Assembly: GCA_034670405.1 (NCBI GenBank)
Contig: JAXDDX010000001.1
Span: 7,180,001-7,244,000, forward strand
DNA length: 64,000 nucleotides
Direction of reading: 5' to 3'
Origin: Hoplostethus atlanticus
Taxonomy: Eukaryota; Chordata; Actinopteri; Trachichthyiformes; Trachichthyidae
Made by a program: the position numbers and the translations under genes. Below the pieces are notes generated by a model. It saw only the letters and a program-made list of their open reading frames with translations, ran no database searches and was not told where the DNA came from. Below, piece by piece: positions 1 to 12,000 of the stretch. How positions within the stretch are numbered: the first letter of the stretch is position 1; each line of letters starts with the position of its first letter.

Positions 1-16
1 CTCTCAACTCTGGTTT

Positions 17-2958
17 TCATGGTTTGATTTTCATGTTGGGCTGTACGAGGCTCACGATCCCTAGCAGTGAGGATATCAGACCACAAAATCCAACCACTCC
101 AGCATTGGACTGGTATATACCCAACCTGTCCAGTGGAATGAAAAGATCACATATGTTTTTCAGCATGTCCATGGCAACAGCAGGGTGGTCTTTTAGGCTC
201 TCAAACAGCAGGAAAAGAAAAGCATCCAGCTGAGGAATTACAACTTCAGCCACTTCAGGACTGTCATTGAGGTGTCGGTTGATTCTCTGCTTATCTCTTG
301 CTCTCCGTACCATTAGCTGGGAGATTACGTAAACATTTCTCGTCAGATTCATAACTAGTGATAGGAAATAGTAGCGAGAGGCGTTTAGGCTCCAGCGTTC
401 CTTGTTGATATCATGGATAAGGCCAACGTTTCTGGCCCAAAGTACATTGTCACAGATAAAGTAGAGGGCACGGTTGAGGTTGGCCGCGGTAAGGCAGAGG
501 CACAGCACTGGGTCAGAGAGTTGCATGGTTCGCTTGGCAGCTTCAATGGAATTTACTGCGTTCCCCAGCCTGAACACTGACAAAGAAAACAAAAGCAACA
601 TAAGAACAATGACCAATTTAATATGAAATATCACATCTCTCTTCACATTATTACATTATCCACCTATTGGTATTTAGTCATAGCCTACACTCCCTTACGT
701 ATATAATGGCACCTATTTTAGCTCACAGCCGAGCAGCTAAATGAGCACAAAATCTCACTCAGACTGTGAAATTGTCACAGTCCTACGTTATGCAACTCAT
801 GCCAGGCAGCCCAGGCATGCAGGCGTCCCATGGTGTACTCTGTGGTGGGTAGAAGAGCCCTACGGTTGAATCGCCCCAAAAATGTCTGATGCAGAGAAGA
901 GATAATTAGGTGGTGCACCACCGCCGGCCTGGCCTGGATCTCTTTGGCCCAACTGTGGCCCTGATACAGCTGCAACACCAGGAAGAGGGAGAAGGCCTCT
1001 GACCCCTCGTGTGAAGTCTGACTCTGGGTCTTCAATTTGCATTAAAACCACAATTTTAGTTCACATAAATAAATGTTAAATGATGTTTGCTTCTATTAGC
1101 ATTTATCTCCACAATTTTTCTTAAATTACACTCACTAGTGTTTCATCTTTGTGTGGGGATGGTTCTGGTCCCTCTGAGATTGACAGTTCTGATTTTTCTT
1201 ACATCAACAACTCACTGGTCATTAAAAAGTCCCATGGGCCACAAATTGCATGTCAGTCTACGGCCACACTTGATTCAGGTCAGCAGAACACTTACAGTCC
1301 AGTCCCCCACACAGTGTAGGTCTATGTCTCAGTTCACACTGGGGGCAAAAATAGATTTCAAAATGCTGATGACCCCAGTGTCCTATGTAAGAGCTACAAA
1401 TGTATATGATAAAAAGTTGCTGGGCTTTCTCTAGTAGGGGTGGAGGCTACTGTGTGTAAGGGGTTATGGCCTGCCTTGGGTGTTCAGGGTGTGGCAATTT
1501 CCTGGATCCTGTTTTGCTGGATTACTACCTCTGTTTGTTCAGCATTTTCATTCCTTGGATGTCATCAGGTACTTTAGGGAACATCTTAGTGTAGGGTTAG
1601 GCCTTATATCAAGCCTGGTGTGAACTCGCACATCCTCACACAGAGACCCTCACCTATGTATCATCTTTCAATGACTGCTTTTCCTGGACACATATATGTC
1701 TGACATTGCCTTTGTTGATAAGCCATTATTTTTCTAATTCTGACCTAATGGGGCTTTTACTTATTGTGTTATATGTGCAATCTAGGGCCGTATCTATCCC
1801 ACAATGAGAAAAAAACATTAGTTGCTCATGTAAGCTGGGCTCTGGGTTCACTTATGGTTAAGTACAGACTTATTACATCAAAAGATCCATTTCTGTTTTT
1901 ACTAAGTGTCCATGAATGCTCAGAACTTAAGCCCCCATAGTAGGGTCATTTGTGGGCAGCTACAAGTTTTTCATTGGTACATTGGGAAGTTACTGTAATA
2001 GGTTATTCTTTAAATTAAAGAAATGTATCTAAATTCTCTGAAGCTCAAATTAGCACTACAACAAAGAATGGAACATGTAGCACATTTGGAAGTCTTCCCA
2101 AAACTGACAAATATTCTAAAGTGACATGTTGTTTGGTTGCACAAATCATGTGCATCGATTAGTTTTTCAACTGTGTCCATCCAGAAAGGGAAACGGGGCT
2201 TTCAGTGGGTCAAGTTCAGGGCTTTCAAGCTTAGGTGGTAAATCACTGCCATGGTGAATCTCATGTGGGGAATGGTCATACAACAACCTAAAGCAAATAA
2301 AACACACATATTTTGCAATGTTTACTATCTGAAGTGACGTCTGTGAGGAAATCACAAAGAAAATCCTTCAAAGAGATGATATTACTTATATTAAATCCTG
2401 AAAGACTACAGACTACAGTGAAATTTATGACTGCAAGTGGACCAAGGAGATCAATGAACCTGACTTTGGTGGATCTCACCAGCAAGTGACATTGCACACA
2501 GGAGCGCTGTACATCAGCAAGGGACAAGCTGAATGTGTGACTGTATCTAGGAGCCTGAGGTATGATGCTGTTGCCACATATGCCCACTGGATCCAGTCTT
2601 AAATCGGCCAGTCACCCTGTGACGAGGAACATCTACCTTGTGTCTGACAACCCAACATTAAGGTTTCAAGGATTCAAGTCTGTCATCTGGAACTTTACAG
2701 AAACTTGACATATTAAGGGGCCCCAGATGGTGTAGGAGCAGCACTCAAATCTTGCAGATCGGCTGGTGGCGTACATAATTGACATCCCAGATGCTGGTGC
2801 ATTGCTGCAGAATCTGTCAAAACAGTCGTCGCTGAGGCTTTTCGAGGTGACAGAAGAGGACATTGTGGGGAATTGGTGCCTCCACCCCTTAAATCAGTGC
2901 TGGGAATAATTCATCAAGTGAGCACCTTGCTCTAGCACAAACATGCACACTCAAACAC

Positions 2959-3011
<53 letters not shown>

Positions 3012-4182
3012 CACACACACATACAATTATCAAAGTAGTTCAACTAAGATTCATTACTGAAATATTATCTTTCATTACCGCCATACTGAATGGCATACTA
3101 TATAAACATGGACATTTTTTGATTATACTCCTACATTTTGTTTTGTGATCAAATTACCATTTTTTTAAAATGTAAAAGAACTTTAACTGTCCCTACATTA
3201 AAGTGTCGCGATAATGAATTTGTTTCATTAATATCTCTAAAAAATGTCTGAAAATGCTTCAAAAAAAGCATACAGAAAGGAAAGTTTTGCAAGCTTAAGA
3301 GTCAATTTATATCCCATGATTTGCAAAATTATTCTATATTTGTCTGTTTAGTTTTTAGTATAACTTGTACATTATTTGTGAGAATCACCCAGTGCTACCC
3401 ACTACCCTGAAGTATGGGATCCATATTTGTAACAAGTCCACCCATAAGCGAGTCCAGTTTATCTGAGCAAACAACCAATTGCAAAAACTAAATTGACAGT
3501 GCAACTGGATACCCACTGGGCACAGGTCCAGGGAGATGTTTTACCATTAATCTCTAGCCAAAAAAAGGTTTCAAAATGTAGTGTAATGTGTTCCAATCAG
3601 TGTAAAATATATCAGTAGATCTAGGAATGTTATACAATATCTGTTACTGTCTACAATTTAAATAAAAGTAGAGAAAAGCTTAGAAATTACACTAATAATG
3701 GTTCTTTGAGACTTAAGGTCAAGTGGTAGGTTTTAGACAGAACCAGGCCCATATTATTAAGACAGTATGCTAAAAACCAATGGAATCTACTTCCTGGAAG
3801 GGGTGGGACCTCTGTGCTCTAGGTGCTGACAGTTCTTCAGACTTAAAACTCACATTTTCTTCCAGCGCTCATGTTGGATTCCAGACTTTGAAGTTTGGCC
3901 ACAAGTTCCTTTCTTTCTGCGTTGTGTCGGAGTAAATATTTCGACAATGCACATGCATATTGGGTTGCCCTGAGAAAAAAAAAAGAAAGACAAGAGCACA
4001 TTTAACCCAGCTAACGTTAGCACACAATGGTTACAAACAGACGTTCAACAAGCAACACGTTTATAGCGATTACTTAATCAGCCGATAGTTGACGTTGAAA
4101 TCATAACATCAGCAATAGCTTACCTGAAAATACGGTCCCTCCCTTGACTTTGATTTGTGAATTTAATGAAGGTTTCCATCAT
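17..4182 (-). CDS. pex11a: Peroxisomal membrane protein 11A (PEX11A), three exons
   Basis: Coding exons are 4124-4182, 3854-3969 and 17-576 on the minus strand (735 nt, 244 residues plus stop; human PEX11A is 247). Exon 1 begins MMETFIKFTNQSQGRDRIF and ends AG|GTAAG. Exon 2 follows CAG and encodes ATQYACALSKYLLRHNAE before GTGAG. Exon 3 follows CAG and encodes FRLGNAVNSIEAAKR to the C-terminal NMKIKP. All junction phases agree. PEX11 proteins insert in the peroxisome membrane, where an amphipathic N-terminal helix tubulates it and recruits the fission machinery. LCLTAANLNRALYFICD, LGIYQSN and the C-terminal hydrophobic segment (GVVGFCGLISSLLGIVSLV) favour PEX11A over PEX11B, although LSDPVL and DNVLWA are shared with PEX11B. 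A second ATG three bases downstream (4179) could also be the start. Intron 2 is 3.3 kb and repeat-rich; the 3' UTR lies outside the window. The paralogue call is by remembered similarity. Confidence 0.93.
2395..2900 (+). pseudogene. Decayed mobile-element ORF inside pex11a intron 2
   Basis: Read on the plus strand, antisense to pex11a, this stretch gives protein-like text broken by stops: YDCKWTKEINEPDFGGSHQQ, then VTLHTGALYI, a stop after HWIQS, and further on ADRLVAYIIDIPDA and LRLFEVTEEDIVG. This pattern (GGSHQQVTLHTG, then a 'HGKG.PDG' region, here HIKGPQM, then ADRLV..DIPDA) recurs in uncharacterised transposon-derived proteins of fishes. At least three in-frame stops show that it is dead. 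I cannot name the superfamily. Confidence 0.5.
2945..3022. repeat. (CA)n microsatellite
   Basis: About 78 bp of almost pure CA dinucleotide repeat with two or three interruptions (cgcaca), in intron 2 of pex11a, directly downstream of the decayed mobile-element ORF. Confidence 0.97.
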
Positions 4183-4920
4183 GAAATCTAATCAGAACAA
4201 GTTGTTCTAGTTACGCGAAGGCAGTTGTGCAGATGAAACACGTTATCATTAACTGTTACGTTAGCTGTACTAAATGTAAATAACTTTAGTTAATGTAGCA
4301 CGTCTAACGTTACCGGTCAATTTGAACTTCCGTCACATTCAGACAGAGCTAATAATTCCCCTGACCAAAAACAGTCAGATAAGTTGCTGCATTTCAGAAA
4401 AGACATGACAGATCTTCTTGTTTCAGTACGGATAGTTTTGTGAACGGACCATTAGGCGGAAGGGTTTTGTGAACGGACCAGTGCGTCTAAACGCGTTTAT
4501 GCGTTGGTCTTCTTTATCACCTCTTTGGCTGGATGAGCAACTTGCGTTGAAATGAATGGGTGGCCGTTTTTCCCTTCATCCCCCAGATCATCTGTAAAAC
4601 GTCCTTGCTTGGAATGAGCGAGAATTTGAGCTCTGGGAAGTTCATATTTAGTATTCATTGACTTCATACAATGCCCTAAAAATGCAGCGTGCCATTCCAT
4701 GCCATGTCATGCCATGACATTCCCCTGACAACGAGAAACCTAAAAAAAAATCCAGTTCTTTACAATAACATTTTCAACTAACGTGATAGCTTTATGGAAT
4801 TTCGAGATGGACGATTTTCACTTCCAAAAACATTTTAGAGAGATGGCACAGCAAAACTATACATCCCTATAGGACTATTATAGGAATGTTAAAGTCATAC
4901 CATAAGACATAAAACACCAT
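4183..4920. other. Upstream flank of pex11a
   Basis: The presumed 5' UTR and promoter of pex11a lie here, immediately upstream (plus-strand right) of the start codon. I see no TATA box in a convincing place, no open reading frame of note and no recognisable repeat. The transcription start cannot be placed from sequence alone. Confidence 0.35.
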
Positions 4921-5390
4921 AAAGTATGAAGAAGAAGAAGATCAGTTTATTTGCATTTCGGGGTGCACACATGCACCAACACACACAAGGGGGGGAAGTG
5001 GCCACCGAACACAACACACACATGTAGGTAGGGTGTCCGAAATGAATGAGTCCTCTGCATTTTCCCATACCCGCCGACCTTCCTCCAGGGGCAGCCAGGG
5101 AGCAGTGGGCAGCCCTCTTTTGTCTTTCGGCGCCCGGGGACCAATTCCAGGTGTAGGTCCTCGTCGTGGTCAGGGACAGGACAGGATGTTGCATGTTTTT
5201 AGATGGGGTTCTTTATAGGAGGAGACCCATGTGAGCACGGGGAGAACATGCAAACTCCACACAGAAAGGCCCGGGAGATAACCCACCTGGGCACCCCAGA
5301 GTCAACAGCGCCCCAGGCGGGAATCGAACCCAGGACCTTCTTGCTGTGAGGCAGCAGTGGAAGCACTGCGCCACCGTGCCACAAAACAAA
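4921..5390 (-). repeat. Long tRNA-type SINE
   Basis: On the minus strand the element starts near 5390 with a tRNA-like head (GTGGCGCAGTG, then CCTCACAGCAAGAAGGTCC) and a perfect RNA polymerase III B box, GGTTCGATTCC, at 5320-5330. It continues through GTGTGGAGTTTGCATGTTCT and ends in a CTT-rich tail at 4921-4940. The head is a very common teleost repeat. A related, head-less copy lies at 33175-33452, sharing CCCCGTG / GGGGAGAACATGCA and the AAACTGAT/AAGTGTG tail area. The ORFs it contains are not genes. Confidence 0.75.
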
Positions 5391-5873
5391 AGTGATAAGG
5401 TCACTATAAACTCACTATTGAGTATCAAAGACAAACAATAAGTCCAGTAATTCTGATTAAAATATTAAATCATGTTAACCGTGATGCAAGTTAGTATTCA
5501 GTTCAATTTCTATACTTGATTTCCTTCAGTTTACTTCATTAGAGCAACTGATGAACTTTGACCCAAGTATTTTGTACTATATTGCAATTTTAAGGCAGCA
5601 AGGAAACGTTTTTTGTTTTTTTTACAGTGCATAGGTTGACTATATGGACATAGGTCCCCTGTGCTTTAATGTATGACTTTCTCAGATTTTAAATCTGGGC
5701 ATGACAGCGATTAAGTGGGTTGGTTGCAGGCAAGGACATAGGACTCGCATGTCAAAAACTGTGAACGGTATGTGTACTTACAAGTTGTAAACAACAGGGG
5801 GCAATGTGACTGTTGTCTATGTTGGTTTGACAGGTTCATTCCGCCTTGTGCCACATGGACTTGGCAGTAATAT
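5391..5873. other. Intergenic, nothing recognised
   Basis: AT-rich sequence between the SINE and the Tc1 element. I see no coding pattern, repeat or structured RNA in it. Confidence 0.4.
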
Positions 5874-6456
5874 ACTGCTCAAAGAAATTAAGGGAACACA
5901 AGGATATGCCTCCCCAGACCATCACTGACCCACCGCCAAACCGGTCATGCTGGATGATGTTGCAGGCAGCATAACGTTCGCCACGGCTCAGTGTGAACCT
6001 GCTCTCATCTGTGAAGAGAACGGGGCGCCAATGGCGAACCTGCCAATTCTGGTGTTCTCTGGCAAATGCCAATCGAGCTGCACGGTGCTGGGCTGTGAGC
6101 ACAGGTCCCACTACAGGACGTCGGGCCCTCATGCCACCCTCATGGAGTCTGTTTCTGACAGTTTGGTCAGAAACATGCACACGAGTAGCCCGCTGGAGGT
6201 CATTTTGTAGGGCTCTGGCAGTGCTCCTCCTGTTCCTCCTCGCACAAAGGAGCAGATACCGGTCCTGCCGCTGGGTTGTTGCCCTTCTACGGCCCTGTCT
6301 CCTCGTGTAATGGCCCGTCTCCCGGTATCTCCTCCACGCTCTTGAGACTGTGCTGGGAGACACAGCAAACCTTCTTGCGACGGCACGTATGGATGTGCCA
6401 TCCTGGAGGAGCTGGACTACCTGTGCAACCTGAATGGGCTGCAGGTACCGCCTCAT
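5836..6456 (-). pseudogene. Tc1-type transposase, truncated, reading into the terminal repeat
   Basis: Taking [20 protein letters not shown] at 6456 as the family start, the frame shows a paired helix-turn-helix region ([19 protein letters not shown]), the linker [16 protein letters not shown], and the first catalytic aspartate in [11 protein letters not shown] short stretch appears deleted between FTLS and [21 protein letters not shown] follows, then an abrupt switch to SLNFFEQYI, which is translated terminal repeat and then flank. The second aspartate (QDNA) and final acidic residue (NPIEHLW) are missing, so no DDE catalysis is possible. An in-frame extension upstream to 6492 also exists ([12 protein letters not shown]). 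Confidence 0.88.
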
Positions 6457-6747
6457 GCTACCAGTAGTGACAAGGGCACTAGCAAAATGCAAAACTAGAG
6501 AAAAATCAGTCAGGAAGGATAAGGAGAGAGAAATGGTCTGTGGCCACCACCTGCAAAACCATTTCCTTTTTGGGGGTTGTCTTGCTGTTGCCTCTCCTGT
6601 CCACCTGTTGTCATTTTCATTTGCACCAAAGCAGGTGAAATTGATTCACAATCGTTTACGCTTTCTAACAGATCAATATCCCAGAAGTTTAATTGACTTG
6701 GTGTTATACTGTGATGATTAAGTGTTCCCTTAATTTCTTTGAGCAGT
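5874..6747 (-). mobile_element. Tc1/mariner deletion derivative with perfect terminal repeats
   Basis: A 26-bp perfect inverted repeat (ACTGCTCAAAGAAATTAAGG...) bounds the element at 5874-5899 and 6722-6747. The left end overlaps a TA, as expected for Tc1/mariner insertion; the right flank reads TT, so the duplication is not clean. The 874-bp body carries the N-terminal half of a Tc1-type transposase on the minus strand. A full-length element of this kind is roughly twice as long, so the 3' half has been lost. Confidence 0.9.
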
Positions 6748-7021
6748 TTAATTAACTGTGCCAAAATTCCAAGACATATCTGGGGTAAATTAAAAAAAAA
6801 ACATTTATTAGACTTTTTCAGGTTTTTTCTCAAAAAGGCTGTGACTTGTTTGGCACAGTGGTTTTACATACTTTTCTGCAATAGATTTCTATACATAGTT
6901 GAAGATGAAATTGTCTATACTATTGCAATCAGTCGTATATAAAACTCAAAATAGACTTGCATGGTTCTTCATATGAAGGCTTCTTATAAAGAATAACTGA
7001 AGATGTACAATGGAGTGTGGG

Positions 7022-7185
7022 TTATATATTATTCATTCATTTTACATACCTGCCTATCCCAGAACGTACTCAGCATGGGAAACACCCTGGACAGGTCCAT
7101 CACAGGGCAAACACATAGACAGACCAACACACTCACATTCAGGCAATTTAGAGTCTCCAATTCACCTAACCTGTGTGTTGAAAAT
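7022..7185 (-). repeat. SINE 3' fragment
   Basis: On the minus strand this matches the body of the repeat also found at 16335-16618: TTGGAGACTCTAAATTGCCT, then CCCTGTGATGGACCTGTCC, GGTGTTTCCC and an ATGAATGAAT tail. The tRNA-like head is missing. ORFs within it are spurious. Confidence 0.7.
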
Positions 7186-7189
7186 GTTA

Positions 7190-9002
7190 TGTTATATAAT
7201 TGAATTGAATTCATCACTACAATGTATTAATTTTGCTTCAAGGTCATTAGTTATGTAGCTTAATAGAAAACTCCAAATGTAATTTCCAAAGGTTGTTTTC
7301 CCATAATAACCCTTTCTACAGATCTAATTATTTAATTTGACATGATGGTCTTTTCAAAACATGGATACATGCTACAGTTTTGCTACCTCAATGCTATCAC
7401 ATCCTCTTAAGCCAGACACAGTTACCAACATTATGACAAACAACATCTACATTGTGACCCACATGAAAATCAGCCCAGCTATCAGTCCATATTATATTGG
7501 GCGCAGAACCCCAGTCCAAAATGTATTCGACCCTATAAATTTCAGGCATATTGTATGTTGGTATCAAATTCTCGACAAATTTGACACCAACATTGAATTT
7601 TCATGACCGATTGTAAGTCAAAAACACATCCCCTGGGAATAAGTCAGTGTCAGAAAATCTTGACATCTTCTTATCAGTTAAATTAATGAGTTAGGCTTCC
7701 ATTTCAAAATAGAGGGTGCACGGTGGCATCTAAAGGTAGCATTTTAACCTCTCCAATATTCCTCTTGCCGTTTCTCTGAGGAGCCTTTAAGTGTAAGGTG
7801 ACACCGGAACTGTCAAAAAGATGTCGGAAGATTTATTTAACTTTAAGGTGCCATCGACCGTTTTTTTTTTTCTTTTAAATCATAGAGACTGCTGAGATTT
7901 GATGGCGATACAGGCCTATAGCCAGGGAAGGACACAATAATTCCATGTCATCCATCAACTTCAACCTTCTGCCCGCCCGATCTCTAACCTTATTGAAATT
8001 CAGGCGATTGTTATATTCATAGGATTAGTGGAAGATTGTAATGGGTGTCACGGTGTGATGTAAGAGTAACTATTTATACAAAGATGTTATTTTTAGTTTA
8101 GATTTTTCTGACTTTTTAACCAGTAAAACCTCTTTTTAGCATCATGGACTGTTGCACTTTTTATTTTTTATAATTTCATTATATTTTATATTATTATATT
8201 TGCATTACATTTTCATTCATATCATTCATTGCCTTTTACTTTGTCTGCACCTCTTTGCTGCTGCAATATTGCTAATGCATTGTCTCCATTGTCAAGGGTT
8301 TAGCCACTTCAATATATTGATTCCAGCATTACGAATGTGTAAACTGGGGTTCAATTGTAGTGTAACCAAATCCCCTGGGCTCCATGAAGATAAGGTCACA
8401 CTATGTTGAGCATTACCAACTGAACTGCACAAGCTAACTGGTGGTGGTCAAGTGCATAACAAATGCCTTTTCCAGAATTTCTCATGGATGACCCCTTTTG
8501 ATAAATATATTTTCATGTACAATATATCTTCAATTACCATTTTTATCTTACTGAATTAATATATAAGACATTTGAAGCAAACCTCAGAGGGTATGGTCCT
8601 TGGATGACATTTCAAGGTTGCTTGCCACTCACGCCTACTTTTAAATTCTTCTCTGTAATTCTGAAAATTATTTTGACATTAAAAGTACTTCTAAACCTTT
8701 AAAAGATTAGAAGTTGTGATTTAGGGTAGATGTATGGGCCTACTCTCACTAAATACAAAGAATAATTTTGCAAGTTCACTTTACACAGATTGAAAACTAG
8801 AGTGTATATTCTAAGTATATTCTTTGAAAGCATTCCAGTCCAGACAGTAAACCTAATGAATTGAACATGCCATGCTATTTCAATTAATTATTAATTATTA
8901 TGTAATCTATAATGTAATTCAGTTTTCTTTAACTCTGCCACAACTCACATAGCACTGCGGCAATAATTCATATTATCACAATACTGTAATTAGACCAGGA
9001 TA
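7190..9002. other. Intergenic AT-rich DNA
   Basis: No exon-like or repeat-family signal that I can name. 8150-8240 is a T-rich low-complexity run that produces a spurious hydrophobic ORF. Confidence 0.4.
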
Positions 9003-12000
9003 ATTCAGATTCAGATTCAGATTCAGATTCAGAGTACTTTATTAATCCCAGAAGGGCAATTCGTTTCACAGTTCAACCCATTCATGTGAACAAAACAACA
9101 AACACACAAAGGGCAGCAATCATGCATCAAGACATCGACAACAACAACAACATGCCAGAGACAACAGTGTGCAGGTCAGCGAGTGAACAGCAATAGTGGC
9201 TTAAGTGATCTCAAAGTGGCTACCATCAGCATTTAGTAGCTTGATGGACGAAGGAATAAAAGAGTTCAAGTATCTGTTTGTTTTCCGAACGGGCGCATGG
9301 TAGCGTCGGCCTGAAGGCATAAGTGAGAATTCACTGGACAGAACATGTTCTGGTTGATTTATTAGCACAGGTCCTTTTGCTGTACTCCGATAATCTTAGA
9401 GCAGACCTTAACAATGTTGTTTAAATAGTTCTTGTCTTTAACAGACAACCCATAAAACCAACACACAAATGAAAAAGTTAAAAGGCTCTCAATAAAAGTC
9501 TGATAAAAATTACACAGGATATTTTTGCAGACACCAAAAGAGTTGAGCTTCCTGAGTAAGTAAACTCTCTGGTGTCCCCGCTTGACAATGCTGTCAGTGT
9601 TGACATCAAATTTAAATTTTGAGTCAAACACTGTTCCCAAATACTTGTAGGATTGTACAATTTCTACATCATCGTCATGTATGATACTGGCTTTAGGTAG
9701 GACGCTACCCTTCCTGAAATCAATGATTAGTTCCTTGGTTTTTGTTACATTGAGTTCGAGGTAGTTGTCATCACACCATTTGATAAAAGCGGGCAAGGCA
9801 CAGCCGTGATCAGATTGGGGGCCCTGAAGAAGAGACAGCAGTGCTGTGTCATCAGAAAATTTGACAAGATAGCTGCCTTCCTGAGAGGACCTGCAGCTGT
9901 CTGTGTACATGATAAAAAGCAGGGGAGAGAGGACACAGCCCTGGGGAGAGCCTGTATTTGAAGTGATGACAGAGGACATGTGTCCATTTACAAAAACCTG
10001 CTGAATCCTGTCTGTTAAGAAGTTTAAAAGTAATAATAAAATCTGATCAGGCAACATAAAATGAGAAGCTAGTCTCTCAATTAAAATGTGTGGCTGCATC
10101 TTGTTAAAAGCTGAACTAAAGTCAGCAAATAAAAGTCTTGCATGTGATTTTGGTAGCTCAAGATGTTTGTATACTTTATCTAAAATGAAGAGCTTTGCGT
10201 CCTCCACCCCCTTACCAGCTTGGTAGGCAAACTGCAGCGGGTCTAGTTTGCCACCAATTAGGGAGGTTATTTCATTTTTAAGAATTTTTTCAAAGCTCTT
10301 CATTACAAGTGAAGTAAGTGCCACCGGTCTGAATTTGTTTAATTCCTTGGGATTTTTTAGTTTGGGGATGGGAATTATTGTGGACGTTTTCCATGCAGTG
10401 GGTATTAGTCCACTTACTGCACACATTTGGAAAACTGTAGTGAAGACCTCACACTGATCAGCACAATAACGCAGTGTGCGTCCACAAATGGCATCAGGGC
10501 CAGCCGCCTTCCCTATTTTTACTCTTTTGAAGAGAGTTGAAACCCCCTCTTGAGATATCACAATATCATTTTGCGGAATGAAAGACTCTCTTACTGTAGA
10601 GACATTTCCTGTGAAATCTGACCTTTCAAACCTAGAGAAGAAAGAATTAAAGGCATTTGGTAAATCACAGTCATCCACCCCCCTCACACTAATGAGCTGC
10701 TTATTCTCACAGGTATGCTGGTTAATGGATGCCATCGATTTAATGCCTTGCCAGGCTGACCTTAAATCACCACTGGAGTACTGTTTTTCAATTTTCTTTC
10801 TATATGTGGTTTTAGCCTTCCTTATTTCGTTTTTCACTTCTCTGGAGACTGCTTTTCTCTCCAGAGGGTCCCCAGAATAAAAAGTCATTTTTTTCTTATT
10901 AATCACACCCTTCAGATCTTTGGTTACCCAAGGTTTGTTATTAGGGTAGATAACCACTTTTTTTGTTGGGATGACTGAGTCTACACAGAATGTTATATAG
11001 GAGGACACTGTATCTGTCAACTCATTTATGTCACCACAAGCATCATAAAAGCAGCGCCAGTCAGTACAGTCAAAGCACGCCTGGAGTGAGGAGATACTGT
11101 CCTCCGACCATGTCTTCACAGTCTTCTCCACTCTTTCCAGGCGCTTGAAAGCAGGTTTGTACGCAGGCATAAGATAAACACTGTTATGATAAGAAGCACC
11201 AAGAGAGGGCATGGATGTGGATCTGTAAGCACCACTTACTGATCCATAGCAAAGATCAATGACAGTGTTTTTTTGTGTTGTAGCACAAGTTACATACTGT
11301 TCATACGTCCTCAAAGTCTTATTTAAAATGCAGTGGTTAAAATCCCCTAGGACAAATTTAGGTGCCTCCGGGCAAATAGAATCCAGTCTGTGAATGACGT
11401 CAGTGATCAGCTGAGCAGCAGCTGTAGCGTTCGCTCGAGGGTGTATATACACTAGCGTGTAGAACAGCTGCTGGAATTCACGTGGTAAATAAAAGGGGCG
11501 GAGAGACACTGTCAACAGTTCAATGTCTGGAGTACATATTCTCTCTCTTACCACGATGGTGTTACAGTACCTTTCATTGACATAGAAACACACTCCTCCT
11601 CCTCGACTTTTCTTGGTGATCTCAGGTGACCGATCCAGCCGAATTGGGCTTCCAAACCCACTTATTCTGAGGTCCTCGTCCCGGTCCGACTCTCTGAGCC
11701 AAGTTTCAGAGAAGGCGAGAAGACAAGTTTCTTTAATTTCGGGTTTCCATTTAACCCACGCTTCCAGCTCGTCTGTCTTATGTCTAATAGACTGGACATT
11801 AGACAGCAGGATTGTAGGGAGGGGGGGTAGCCTGCGTCGATCATCGAGCTTGAGGTTTTTAAGTCTCCGGCGTATTCCTCCTCTTTTTCCTCTTTTCCGA
11901 CATCTGGTCCTTTTATCCGACCTGCGCAGCTCCGCTGGGATGTCCGCTGTTATAACTCCATAAGTCGAGGTCCGTCGGGAGAAAAGAACCTCTCGGCTGA

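Noticed and set aside
775..1051. Overlapping ORFs as an exon of pex11a
   Set aside because: The real exons 1 and 2 of pex11a were found at 4124-4182 and 3854-3969 with matching phases, and this stretch is not needed.
5033..5434. Cluster of short ORFs on both strands
   Set aside because: They all lie inside a tRNA-type SINE and carry no protein-family signal.
8152..8409. 85-codon hydrophobic ORF as a membrane microprotein
   Set aside because: The hydrophobicity arises from a T-rich low-complexity tract; there is no other support.
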